This document shows, piece after piece, positions 47,485 through 55,977 of a stretch of DNA of 64,000 nt. The stretch is from an uncultured Tateyamaria sp. (GTDB lineage Bacteria; Pseudomonadota; Alphaproteobacteria; Rhodobacterales; Rhodobacteraceae): NCBI RefSeq assembly GCF_947496075.1, contig NZ_CANMBJ010000004.1, positions 806,001-870,000 of the forward strand. Direction: 5' to 3'. Numbering within the stretch: position 1 is the stretch's first letter; each line of letters starts with the position of its first letter. The translations under genes and the position numbers were made by a program. The notes under the pieces are model-generated. The model saw nothing but the letters and a program-made list of their open reading frames with translations, was not told the origin of the DNA and ran no database searches.

Positions 47485-49005
47485 TCAGGACGGTGCAGGA
47501 TCCGCTGCCACAGGTTGACCGACCAACTCGGAAAAACGGATCACCGTGGCGCCTGATACGATTGGAGAGATTTGCGCGCGGATCGCACCGGTGTTCTTGT
47601 GCTGCACTTCGGCTTCCCAAGGCGCGCGTTCGCCAACCTTCATAACGAAATCGCGCATGTCGCCCCACGCAGGGTCAGGTTTGCATTGGTCCTGCCAGGC
47701 TTGCAGGCAATCCACGATGGTGACGTCGGCAAAGCTGTTGTCCGGGTCCAGCTTCCACATCTCGCGATAGGCGGCGTTGCAGAACGTCAAAACGCCAGCC
47801 GACGAAAACACAACCAGTGCATCCTCAAACGTGTCCATCAGTGATTGTCCCAGCTCAAGCTCCGCCCGGAAGTTGCGGGTTAGCGAAATCTCGGCCGTAA
47901 TATCTTCGATCAAAAAGGCGATGGCGCCATCGGGATGAGGCCGTCCGCTGACGCGGTAGGTGTGGCCGGTATCCAGTGTCCAGGTCTCGTGATAGCTGCC
48001 GTGTGAGGCGGCGTTAATCATCTCTGAGATTTCCTGACGCCATGAGCCATAGTTTTTTGGTTCCGGCATCACGCGATTGTCCCGAAGCCTGTCAAAAAAC
48101 GAAAGCATGTCGGGGCGTCCACTCAGAAACTCTGCTGGCAGTGATGTCAGATCGACAAGGGCGGGATTGAATAGGGCCAATTGGCAGTTGCGATCAAAGA
48201 TCGCCAACCCGATGGACAATTGTGCAAATGTTTTGGCCAGTGTCTGGACAAAGTTGCGCTGTGCGACTTCAGCCTGGATCACGGCATTGATGTCCACAGC
48301 GTGAAACGCGCTGGCCTTGCCAGCCTGCGTCGCTGTTACGCTGTACCACTCAGTCGTTCCATTGCCGTCCATCTGTACTGGCGCCCGTACCGAAGACTTT
48401 CCGGTCAGGTCGTCTGGATCAAATTGAAAGATTGGGGATGCATCATCTGCGTCGATACCCTTTGCCGCCTTTTCAAGTGTTCCATAGGCTGCGTTTCGCC
48501 ATGTGATCGATCCCGTTTCATCCGCCAGCCATATCGGATAGGGCGCGGCCGTCGCTGCCAAGCGCAGGTTTTTTAACTCGGACTCCAGGGATTGGATGGC
48601 GTGTTTCGCGTTTGGATCCGCGCTGACCTGATCCTCTATCTCTACGCGGGTCATGCCCGCCTCGCGGTGGAGGCGCAGAACCGCACCGTCGTCACTGCGG
48701 GCAGCTTGAAGTGTCAATGTTTCAACTGACTGGATATCGTCGGCGTCTGGAAGGCCCGGAAACCTCGAACTCAGCCCCGCTTTCAGCGCCTGCCAATCGG
48801 TCACGCCTGGTTCGCGCCGCATTGCGATCTCAGCCTGTGGTGAGGCGTGTTCCAAATCGACGCCATCGAACAGGAAGGATAGACCCGGCACTTCGGGTTC
48901 TGTGGATTGAACAGCGCGCACCGGCGTGCGGCCGAGATACAAGATGGCTGCCGTCACGGCGGACAAGGCGGAACCGAACATCACGATAACTTCTAACAGT
49001 GCCAT
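47485..49005 (-). CDS. divL: DivL-like PAS domain protein without histidine kinase domains
   Basis: The 506-residue protein has one N-terminal membrane helix (LEVIVMFGSALSAVTAAILYL), a linker and three PAS-type domains. The domains include YPIWLADETGSITWRN, GLAIFDRNCQLALFNPALV and DALVVFSSAGVLTFCN, at about residues 160-220, 280-400 and 400-500. The chain ends after the last PAS; there is no H-box, N, D or G box. Kinase-less DivL proteins are known in Rhodobacterales, where DivL acts on the CckA-ChpT-CtrA phosphorelay, and there too the gene lies by regB. The name is inference from architecture and context. ATG 49005 follows AAAGG; TTG at 49023 is less likely. Confidence 0.62.
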   Translation of the reverse strand: MALLEVIVMFGSALSAVTAAILYLGRTPVRAVQSTEPEVPGLSFLFDGVDLEHASPQAEIAMRREPGVTDWQALKAGLSSRFPGLPDADDIQSVETLTLQAARSDDGAVLRLHREAGMTRVEIEDQVSADPNAKHAIQSLESELKNLRLAATAAPYPIWLADETGSITWRNAAYGTLEKAAKGIDADDASPIFQFDPDDLTGKSSVRAPVQMDGNGTTEWYSVTATQAGKASAFHAVDINAVIQAEVAQRNFVQTLAKTFAQLSIGLAIFDRNCQLALFNPALVDLTSLPAEFLSGRPDMLSFFDRLRDNRVMPEPKNYGSWRQEISEMINAASHGSYHETWTLDTGHTYRVSGRPHPDGAIAFLIEDITAEISLTRNFRAELELGQSLMDTFEDALVVFSSAGVLTFCNAAYREMWKLDPDNSFADVTIVDCLQAWQDQCKPDPAWGDMRDFVMKVGERAPWEAEVQHKNTGAIRAQISPIVSGATVIRFSELVGQPVAADPAPS

Positions 49006-49078
49006 CGCGTAACCTTTCTCCAAACTGACTGAACTATCCGGCCAACAGGGTTAACGCGTTCTTAACACAGGTCGGTTT

Positions 49079-50476
49079 TCATGCCCGGATTTGTTCGTTC
49101 CGGCCCATCGAAACGGCATTTTCACCGCTTCGAGCATCCACCTTTTTCCTTGGCCAGACGACCTCGACGATGGCGCCGATATGGTTGTCGTGTTGTTCCC
49201 GCGCGGCATATGGATCTGCGCCATTGGTAAAGGTCAGTTCGGCGCCCGACCGTTCGAGCAACGTTTTGGCGATGAACAGTCCCAGACCCATTCCTTCATA
49301 CTCGGGTCGTTGGGTACGTTCTGTGGATGACTTGCGGCGACGGACAAAGGGGTCGCCGATGCGGCCTAGAAGCTGCGGAGGGAAACCCAGGCCGTCATCC
49401 ATGATACGGATCGTGATTTGCGTGTTGGTCCAGTGCGCTTCGATCCACACGGTCGAGCGTGCGAAGTCGACGGCGTTCTGAACAAGGTTCCGCAGCCCAT
49501 GGATGATTTCGGGCTGACGCAAGATCGCAGGTTGGTCGATTTCATCGCCCGCATCTGGGTCGTGTGTGTATTGCACCAGCTTTCCGCGGTGGGTGTGTGG
49601 CTCCGCGGCTTCTTGTACGACCGTCATCAACGGGGCCTGGCGCAAGTGTAGGTCATCTTTTCCTGCACGGCCCATGTCACGTAGAATGTCGCGGCAGCGG
49701 TCGGCCTGCTGGCGAATCAGTGCGGCGTCTTCTTTCAGTTCCGGGCGATCGTCCAATTCTTCGATCAATTCGGCGCTGGTCAGCTTGATTGTAGCCAACG
49801 GGGTTCCCAACTCGTGCGCGGCTGCGGCCACCACACCGCCCAAATCGGTCAACTTCTGTTCACGCGACAGGGCCAACTGTGTGGCGGACAGGGCATCCGA
49901 CATGGAATGGATTTCCGACGTGACACGGCGGGAATACAAGCCGATGAAACAGATCGCGATCACAAGTGCGATCCAGTTTCCAAATACGAACAGATCCGGA
50001 ATGCGAAGGATGAATCCATCCTGCGTTCGCAATGGCAGGTGATAGTCCGACAGAATGGTCACAATAACGATGGCGGTGGCCCCGACCAGCAGGGTTGACC
50101 GCGTTGTCAAAACGGCAGCCGAAATGGTGACGGGCCCTAAAAGCAGCAAGGCAAACGGATTGTTCAACCCCCCGGTCAGGAACAGCAGGAAGCCAAGCTG
50201 CAGCACGTCGAACAGGACCATAAGCAGGTTCTGAAACTCGTTGAGGCGCTTGTTTTCGGGAAAGATGAAGATCGCGATCAGGTTGCCAATTACCGAAACG
50301 CCAACGGCTAGGTAACAGAGGCCCAGCTCGAGCTGTAGGCCGTACAGCCGCTGCGCAACCGTAAGCGCCACGAGCTGTCCGACAATCGCAACCCAGCGCA
50401 GCAGGATCATTGTGCGCAGACGAATCCAGTTTGATCGTTGCTGCCCGGTCAGCAGGCCAATGTCAGGTTGCGCCAT
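49079..50476 (-). CDS. regB: Redox sensor histidine kinase RegB/PrrB
   Basis: The 465-residue sensor has six hydrophobic N-terminal helices (to about residue 182), with the quinone-binding loop GGLNNPF at 102-108. The H-box is AAAHELGTPLATI with H221, and the redox-active cysteine C261 is in ADRCRDIL, followed by the ATPase N and G boxes. It controls redox-dependent genes through RegA. It is divergent from senC-regA with 74 bases between starts, the classic arrangement. It is followed by the DivL-like gene on the same strand. Confidence 0.96.
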   Translation of the reverse strand: MAQPDIGLLTGQQRSNWIRLRTMILLRWVAIVGQLVALTVAQRLYGLQLELGLCYLAVGVSVIGNLIAIFIFPENKRLNEFQNLLMVLFDVLQLGFLLFLTGGLNNPFALLLLGPVTISAAVLTTRSTLLVGATAIVIVTILSDYHLPLRTQDGFILRIPDLFVFGNWIALVIAICFIGLYSRRVTSEIHSMSDALSATQLALSREQKLTDLGGVVAAAAHELGTPLATIKLTSAELIEELDDRPELKEDAALIRQQADRCRDILRDMGRAGKDDLHLRQAPLMTVVQEAAEPHTHRGKLVQYTHDPDAGDEIDQPAILRQPEIIHGLRNLVQNAVDFARSTVWIEAHWTNTQITIRIMDDGLGFPPQLLGRIGDPFVRRRKSSTERTQRPEYEGMGLGLFIAKTLLERSGAELTFTNGADPYAAREQHDNHIGAIVEVVWPRKKVDARSGENAVSMGRNEQIRA

Positions 50477-50550
50477 TGTGTCACTTCTTCGTTTCTTGAA
50501 CTCGCGCCCGGGATTGATAGCTAAGAACTACCCCAACCCGGAGGCCGAAT

Positions 50551-51171
50551 ATGACCCGCATCATCGCACCCGTCGCTGCCATTGTCGCTGCCCTTTTTAT
50601 GGCGGGGCTTTGGTGGGTCAGCCAGTCAGGTGGCGAGGAGACTGCATTTGCTCAATGCAATGCGACCCAGGTCGCGGGTGACGGTAACGGAATTGGCGGT
50701 CCGTTTGAACTGGTCAACGCGGAAGGGCAAACCGTGACGGATCACGATGTGATCACGGAACCGACCCTGATCTATTTCGGCTACACGTTCTGTCCGGATG
50801 TTTGTCCACTGGATACCGCCCGCAATGCAGAAGCGGTGGACGTACTGGCCGAACGCGGCATGTCGGTAACACCCGTTTTCATCACGGTTGATCCCGAACG
50901 GGACACGCCGGAGATTGTCGGCGACTTTGCCTATAACTTGCATGAGAAGATGATTGGACTGACGGGATCACTGGAACAAACCGATGCCGCCAGCAAAACA
51001 TACCGAACATATTACAAGGCGCATGATAAATCGGACGAATTCTACCTCGTAGATCATTCGACGTTCACGTATCTGGTGCTGCCTGAGCATGGTTTTGTGG
51101 AGTTTTTTCGCCGTGACATAAGCGCCGACGCAATGGCTGATCGCGTCGCGTGCTTCGTTGAAAACGCCTGA
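50551..51171 (+). CDS. senC: SenC/PrrC (Sco1-type) copper protein
   Basis: The 206-residue protein has an N-terminal membrane anchor (residues 5-25) and a thioredoxin-fold Sco domain. The copper ligands are C81 and C85 (FCPDVCPLD) and H169 (LVDHSTF). Sco proteins help assemble the copper site of cytochrome oxidase; in this locus it also affects RegB signalling. regA follows after 83 bases on the same strand. Confidence 0.95.
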   Translation: MTRIIAPVAAIVAALFMAGLWWVSQSGGEETAFAQCNATQVAGDGNGIGGPFELVNAEGQTVTDHDVITEPTLIYFGYTFCPDVCPLDTARNAEAVDVLAERGMSVTPVFITVDPERDTPEIVGDFAYNLHEKMIGLTGSLEQTDAASKTYRTYYKAHDKSDEFYLVDHSTFTYLVLPEHGFVEFFRRDISADAMADRVACFVENA

Positions 51172-51254
51172 TTTTCCGGAATAATTTGACCCCATGAGTT
51201 GCACGGGCCATATTCCACTCCAGCCAGAAAAATAAGCGGGAACTGGAGAATTTG

Positions 51255-51809
51255 ATGCCGGATGCAGCACTGCCGGACCTGGGCGAGGATAAATCGCTCT
51301 TACTGGTTGATGACGACGAACCGTTTTTGCGGCGTCTGGCTAAGGCCATGGAAAAACGGGGTTTCGAGATCGAAACCGCCGATAGCGTGACGGCAGGCAA
51401 AGCGATCGCAACGGCGCGCCCACCTGCATACGCTGTCGTTGACCTTCGGTTGGAGGATGGCAACGGGCTCGACGTGGTGGAAGTGCTGCGTGACAAACGG
51501 CCTGATGCACGGGTTGTCGTGCTGACCGGCTATGGCGCCATTGCCACGGCGGTTGCAGCGGTCAAGATCGGTGCGACCGACTACCTGTCAAAGCCTGCGG
51601 ATGCGACGGACATCACCAATGCGCTTTTGGCCAAGGGCGATGACCTACCACCCCCACCGGAGAACCCGATGAGCGCGGATCGCGTGCGGTGGGAACATAT
51701 CCAACGTGTCTATGAATTGTGTGATCGCAACGTGTCGGAGACGGCGCGACGCCTGAACATGCACCGGCGGACGTTGCAACGCATCTTGGCAAAACGTTCG
51801 CCTCGTTGA
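51255..51809 (+). CDS. regA: Redox response regulator RegA/PrrA
   Basis: The 184-residue regulator has a receiver domain with acidic pocket D20/D21 and phosphoacceptor D63 (VVDLRLEDGN), the same number as in Rhodobacter. A four-proline linker (PPPPENP) leads to a Fis-type DNA-binding end (SETARRLNMHRRTLQRILAK). The ATG at 51255 follows GGAGAATTTG; a TTG at 51252 directly before it is not needed. It is the most conserved member of the locus and likely controls respiration and related genes. Confidence 0.97.
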   Translation: MPDAALPDLGEDKSLLLVDDDEPFLRRLAKAMEKRGFEIETADSVTAGKAIATARPPAYAVVDLRLEDGNGLDVVEVLRDKRPDARVVVLTGYGAIATAVAAVKIGATDYLSKPADATDITNALLAKGDDLPPPPENPMSADRVRWEHIQRVYELCDRNVSETARRLNMHRRTLQRILAKRSPR

Positions 51810-51820
51810 GGTGTTGGACT

Positions 51821-51857
51821 GGGGGTTTTCCACGCCCAGACCCCCGAGGATTTTTTT
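51821..51857 (+). terminator. Probable terminator after regA
   Basis: GGGGGT and ACCCCC form a 6-base stem with a 13-base loop, followed by GAGGA and T7 (51851-51857). The loop is long but the run of T is good. Confidence 0.5.
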
Positions 51858-51951
51858 GAAACAGGGAAGGATTGGACGGTGCGTTTTGCGCTGGGCCACA
51901 GGTTTTTATTTTAAAAATTTGAGGCAGTGTTCCGGCCTATCACCCCCCGTG

Positions 51952-52014
51952 CACCATGTGTGCAGCCCCCGTACACCCCCACCGTAGAGGTGGGGTAACG
52001 AAGCGTTAAGAAAT
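51952..52014. repeat. Inverted repeats in the regA-GNAT gap
   Basis: The 205-base gap between regA and the GNAT gene holds two further short inverted repeats. One is TGCAC/GTGCA at 51950-51964; the other is CCCCACC/GGTGGGG at 51977-51995 with a 5-base loop, close to the end of the minus-strand gene. Neither has a good run of T after it. An AT-rich stretch lies at 51903-51920. I see no gene here. Confidence 0.4.
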
Positions 52015-52500
52015 TTAGAGGTCGTAGCGCTTGAGAATCTTGTCCACGATATGGCCGTCTGCCATCTCGTACCCATCGATCCGGCCGTAGTCTTGGAACC
52101 CGCGGGATTGGTAGTAGATTAGCCCGCCTTCATTGTCGGCGCGGATATTTGCGTTGATCCAGACATAGCCAATGTCTTTGGCCGCCTTGCGCGACGCGTC
52201 GAAGAGTTTTGACCCGATGCCGAGACCCGTTTGACCCATCTGCACAAAGGTAGCGATTTCGGCGGCTTCCGGTGGGAGGTAGTTGGCGCTTTCGATCCAT
52301 TGGAAGCCCACGACCTGTTCGGATTCATTTACAGCCACATGCCACGCCGCGCGCCCGTCATTTGCTGCCATCCAATCAGCTAGATCGTCGCCAGATACCT
52401 TGGCTGTTAGGGCGGTTGTACCGCCTTGTTCGATGATAGCGTTGAGGAGCGCGGCCATGGAAGGCGCATCAAGGGCGATGGCAGGGCGAACATTGATCAT
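52015..52500 (-). CDS. GNAT family N-acetyltransferase
   Basis: A 161-residue acetyl-CoA transferase. The acetyl-CoA-binding loop QTGLGIGSKLFDASRKAAKDIG (R/Q-x-x-G-x-G/A form) lies near residues 91-112, and NEGGLIYYQSRGFQDYG is the usual C-terminal motif. Substrate unknown; the closest general likeness is to phosphinothricin/amino-acid acetyltransferases. The ATG at 52500 overlaps the HD protein stop (ATGA), so the two are one unit. Confidence 0.85.
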   Translation of the reverse strand: MINVRPAIALDAPSMAALLNAIIEQGGTTALTAKVSGDDLADWMAANDGRAAWHVAVNESEQVVGFQWIESANYLPPEAAEIATFVQMGQTGLGIGSKLFDASRKAAKDIGYVWINANIRADNEGGLIYYQSRGFQDYGRIDGYEMADGHIVDKILKRYDL

Positions 52501-53093
52501 AAGCAACTCTCAAGCAGTTCTGTGTGGCGTGTGGTGAACGCGTTTCGGGTGTCCACCGGTGGGCGCAGAACAATTTGTAGCCCATCGATCAGAGTCTGAT
52601 CCGGTTTGCCAAAAAACTTGCTCGCTTCGGTCTCAGTAAACCCGGCGATCTGCGTCGCCTCCATCCAAGCACTGATCCTGTCGGCCTTCTTGATCTGTCT
52701 TTTGATTGTCTGTGGCACCTTTGCGGGCAGACCGAACCGGATATGCACCGCCGCTTCCAACCGTTCATCAAGCACTTTGTACCCCGGACCAACCGAGGTT
52801 TTTACGGGCGAGATCATGTCGCCGATCACGTATTCGGGCGCATCATGCAAAAGTGCGGCCAAGCGCCACTTGGCAGGCGCATTGGGCGATATCCGACCAA
52901 AAAGCGTCTCTACCAAAAGGGAATGCTCGGCCACGGAATACGCATAGTCCCCCGCCGTTTGCCCATTCCAACGTGCGACAAAGGCGAGGCCATGGGCGAT
53001 ATCCTCGATCTCGATATCCATGGGGGTTGGGTCCAGCAGGTCCAGCCTGCGGCCCGACAGCATGCGCTGCCAAGCACGGGGTTGTTTGGGCAT
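52497..53093 (-). CDS. HD-domain phosphohydrolase, YfbR-like
   Basis: The 198-residue protein has the HD metal-binding pattern: H34, H57 (SVAEHSLLV), the HD pair H83-D84 (LLHDAPEYVIGDM) and a later aspartate in KKADRISAW. This layout matches YfbR-type 5'-deoxynucleotidases, which act on deoxynucleoside monophosphates. The C-terminal tail (QTLIDGLQIVLRPP) is extra. It overlaps the GNAT gene (ATGA). The function is known to family level. Confidence 0.82.
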   Translation of the reverse strand: MPKQPRAWQRMLSGRRLDLLDPTPMDIEIEDIAHGLAFVARWNGQTAGDYAYSVAEHSLLVETLFGRISPNAPAKWRLAALLHDAPEYVIGDMISPVKTSVGPGYKVLDERLEAAVHIRFGLPAKVPQTIKRQIKKADRISAWMEATQIAGFTETEASKFFGKPDQTLIDGLQIVLRPPVDTRNAFTTRHTELLESCL

Positions 53094-53210
53094 ATCTTTC
53101 TCCGGTGTCGTCCCGTCCTAACGCAGGTACAGGCCGTGCGAAAGCTTTGGTCGGTTTGAAAGCTCGACACGGTTCCATTGCCATATATCGCAACCTTCGA
53201 ACGCGCGATT

Positions 53211-53257
53211 GCCCCTGTCGGGGGTGAGTGCTATCTGCGGTCCAACCCTATTTGTGA
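53211..53257 (+). promoter_or_regulatory. ahcY leader hairpin and possible pairing region
   Basis: The leader holds CCCCTGTCGGGGG (53212-53224), a 4-base stem with a 4-base loop and one spare G. About 20 bases further on, CCAACCC (53242-53248) could pair with GGGGTG. The ribosome site AAGGA lies at 53257-53261. It does not match the SAH riboswitch consensus I know, nor SAM-II/SAM-SAH. It is listed as structure only. Confidence 0.3.
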
Positions 53258-53269
53258 AGGACAAGACAC

Positions 53270-54658
53270 ATGTCGCAGGACTACATTGTTAAAGACATTG
53301 CCCTGGCCGAGTTTGGCCGCAAGGAACTGGACATCGCCGAAACGGAAATGCCTGGCCTGATGGCATGCCGCGCTGAGTATGGCGAAAGCAAGCCACTGGC
53401 CGGTGCCCGCATCGTTGGATCGCTGCATATGACGATCCAGACCGCTGTTCTGATCGAAACACTGGTTGAACTGGGTGCCGATGTGCGCTGGGCATCCTGC
53501 AACATCTTTTCGACGCAGGACCACGCGGCAGCGGCCATTGCGGCGAGCGGGGTTCCGGTCTTTGCGATCAAGGGCCAATCGCTGGAGGAGCATTGGGATT
53601 ACCTGGACAAGTCGTTCCAGTTCCCCGACGGCCCCAACATGATCCTGGACGATGGTGGTGACGCGACCCTTTACGTTCTGTTGGGTGCACGTGCCGAAGC
53701 GGGCGAAGACATCATTCCGGTCCCCACCTCGGAAGAGGAAGAGGTGATCAAGAAGCAGATCGCCAAGCGGATGACGCAAAGCCCTGGCTGGTTCACCAAG
53801 ATGCGCGATCAGATCAAGGGCGTCTCGGAAGAGACAACAACCGGTGTGAACCGTCTGTACCAGTTGGTGCGTGACGGGCAGTTGCCCTTCCCCGCGATCA
53901 ACGTGAATGACAGCGTCACCAAGTCGAAATTCGACAACAAATATGGCTGCAAGGAATCGCTGGTCGACGGCATTCGCCGCGCGACGGACACCATGATGGC
54001 TGGCAAGACCGCCGTGGTGATGGGTTATGGCGATGTTGGCAAAGGGTCAGCCGCGTCACTGGCTGGTGCCGGTGCTCGCGTGATCGTGACCGAGGTTGAC
54101 CCGATCTGCGCGCTACAGGCGGCCATGGACGGTTTCCAGGTCACGACCCTGGAGGATGTTGTCAGCACCGCCGACATCTTTGTCACCACCACCGGCAACA
54201 AGGACGTGATCCGCATCGAGCATATGCGCGAGATGAAGGACATGGCTATCGTCGGCAACATCGGCCACTTCGACAATGAAATTCAGGTGGCGAGCCTGAA
54301 GAACCACAAGTGGACCAATATCAAGGAACAAGTGGATATGATCGAGATGCCGAACGGGCATCGCATCATCCTTCTATCCGAAGGTCGTCTGCTGAACCTT
54401 GGCAATGCGACGGGCCACCCGTCCTTTGTCATGTCGGCATCCTTCACAAATCAGGTGCTGGCGCAGATTGAACTGTGGACCAAGGGCGACGAGTACAAGA
54501 ACGATGTCTACATCCTGCCCAAGCATCTGGACGAGAAAGTGGCCCGTCTGCACCTGGACCGGATCGGTGTGAAGTTGACGCAGATGGACCCTGAACAGGC
54601 GGCTTATATCGGTGTCGCACCCGAGGGTCCGTTCAAGCCTGAGCACTATCGCTACTAA
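53270..54658 (+). CDS. ahcY: S-adenosylhomocysteine hydrolase
   Basis: The 462-residue NAD enzyme hydrolyses S-adenosylhomocysteine to adenosine and homocysteine, keeping methylation going. The substrate regions are [15 protein letters not shown] and [13 protein letters not shown] (residues about 46-88). The NAD motif is [16 protein letters not shown] near 246-261, and the C terminus ends in PEHYRY. AAGGA lies 8 bases before the ATG. It follows regA in several alphaproteobacteria. Two hairpins follow the stop. Confidence 0.97.
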   Translation: MSQDYIVKDIALAEFGRKELDIAETEMPGLMACRAEYGESKPLAGARIVGSLHMTIQTAVLIETLVELGADVRWASCNIFSTQDHAAAAIAASGVPVFAIKGQSLEEHWDYLDKSFQFPDGPNMILDDGGDATLYVLLGARAEAGEDIIPVPTSEEEEVIKKQIAKRMTQSPGWFTKMRDQIKGVSEETTTGVNRLYQLVRDGQLPFPAINVNDSVTKSKFDNKYGCKESLVDGIRRATDTMMAGKTAVVMGYGDVGKGSAASLAGAGARVIVTEVDPICALQAAMDGFQVTTLEDVVSTADIFVTTTGNKDVIRIEHMREMKDMAIVGNIGHFDNEIQVASLKNHKWTNIKEQVDMIEMPNGHRIILLSEGRLLNLGNATGHPSFVMSASFTNQVLAQIELWTKGDEYKNDVYILPKHLDEKVARLHLDRIGVKLTQMDPEQAAYIGVAPEGPFKPEHYRY

Positions 54659-54661
54659 CGA

Positions 54662-54690
54662 AAAAAGGGCGGGGATTGCCCCGCCCTATC
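54662..54690 (-). terminator. Terminator for the Wza-like gene
   Basis: A 9-base stem (AGGGCGGGG / CCCCGCCCT) with loop ATTG. On the minus strand the A-run 54662-54667 becomes a U6 tract, so it ends the leftward Wza-like transcript. Confidence 0.8.
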
Positions 54691-54697
54691 GCTTGCA

Positions 54698-54726
54698 AAG
54701 GGGTCGCGCGATGCGCGGCCCCTTTT
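54698..54726 (+). terminator. Second hairpin between ahcY and the Wza-like gene
   Basis: A 13-pair stem with two G-U pairs and a 3-base GAT loop. Its right arm ends in TTTT and overlaps the stop codon of the Wza-like gene. It could end ahcY transcription. Together with the hairpin at 54662 it makes a two-hairpin block between convergent genes. Confidence 0.55.
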
Positions 54727-55837
54727 AGTTGTTGTCGAGCGCGTTGCCGACGCCGACGATCGATCCAATCAGACCAAACACGGTCCGGATCGAAGTCACG
54801 GAGCTTTCGGTTGCCATCACGAGGTCGCCGGGATTCACGTTGAATTTACGTGCGGCAAAGAGTGAGTCCGCCGAGGTGAGGTCAACCGCGAACACCACTT
54901 GTGTTTTCTCCGGGCCTGAACCGTCGGTCCGCAGATCCTTGGACGCATAGTCCCGCAGGATCAGCACGCCCCTGGGATTCGCGCGTCCGGCGTCGATGCC
55001 GTCGACAAGCGCCAGCGCCTCGATTGCGTTTATGCGTTCCTTGGTGAACGGCACAATGCTTTCGGACCCTGTTGCGCCCAGCGCCACGAAATACCGCTCG
55101 TCCTCTTCCACAATGATCTGGTCACCACCACGCAGGATGACATTTGCTGAGGGCCTCTGAAGCAAGTCGTCTACTCGGATTTCATAGGATTTCCCATCGC
55201 GGATGACCCGCACCAGCGGATTCTCCAGGTCGCCAGAGATACCGCCGGCTGCCGAGATCAGGCTGAGGATCGAATAGTTGCGATTGGGCAGAGGGTAATT
55301 GCCGGGTGCATTGAAGCCACGTACCGCATCGACCGAGTTGTCCGGACCGGACACGACAGTAAGCTGTACCTGTGGATCGGGGATCACCACACGCAACTTG
55401 TCCTCGATCTGGCGGCGGGCCGTGTCGGGGGTCGAACCGGCCACATTCACTTGATCAATATAGGGAACAAAGATCATCCCATCTGGTGAAACGGTGATGC
55501 CTGGCAGCTCGACATTCTGCTGAACGTCGCTGGTCAGAAGCGAGTTTTCCTGGTTGTCCCAGACCACCAGATCAATCGTGTCACCTGCCCGGATGATGTT
55601 GGACTTTGGACCGGGGTCGCGGCTGAACCAATGGTAGTGCCCTGCCCAACCGGTTGCGGGCCACTTGGCCAGTTGCGCCACGTTGTCCTGCCCGATGGGC
55701 ACGACGGAAAACACCGCTTCTTCATTGTTCTGGTTGCGGATAATCTCGCTTTGGACGGCTGCACCGCGGGGCAGTGTACAGGCGGAAACCGCCGCAATAA
55801 TAAACAAAGACGCTAAAAAGCGAATTGGATGTCGCAC
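54725..55837 (-). CDS. Outer-membrane polysaccharide export lipoprotein, Wza-like
   Basis: A 370-residue protein with lipobox VSAC at residues 17-20 after a signal peptide. A Poly_export domain (about 78-165, AGDTIDLVVWDNQE, TVSPDGMIFVPYIDQVNVAG) is followed by two SLBB-type beta-grasp stretches (NYPLPNRNYSILSLI, GDLVMATESS). Such proteins form the outer-membrane channel for capsule or exopolysaccharide. There are no transferase or Wzc/Wzx genes beside it, so the polymer is unknown; the KpsS-like gene at 37.7 kb is the only possible partner in the window. Confidence 0.85.
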   Translation of the reverse strand: MRHPIRFLASLFIIAAVSACTLPRGAAVQSEIIRNQNNEEAVFSVVPIGQDNVAQLAKWPATGWAGHYHWFSRDPGPKSNIIRAGDTIDLVVWDNQENSLLTSDVQQNVELPGITVSPDGMIFVPYIDQVNVAGSTPDTARRQIEDKLRVVIPDPQVQLTVVSGPDNSVDAVRGFNAPGNYPLPNRNYSILSLISAAGGISGDLENPLVRVIRDGKSYEIRVDDLLQRPSANVILRGGDQIIVEEDERYFVALGATGSESIVPFTKERINAIEALALVDGIDAGRANPRGVLILRDYASKDLRTDGSGPEKTQVVFAVDLTSADSLFAARKFNVNPGDLVMATESSVTSIRTVFGLIGSIVGVGNALDNN

Positions 55838-55977
55838 AATATGTCCCCCTGGGCCGACTACGGCAGCGTATTCAGAGCACGTTTAGCCGGAAACATCGGC
55901 GGAACACAAAAGAATCTCCGCCACGGGCGGTCAATTGCCGAAGGCGTTGCCCAACCACAATAGGCGCACACACCAGA

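Noticed and set aside
53094-53269. SAH riboswitch upstream of ahcY
   Set aside because: The leader lacks the conserved core known for SAH riboswitches; only a generic hairpin is visible.
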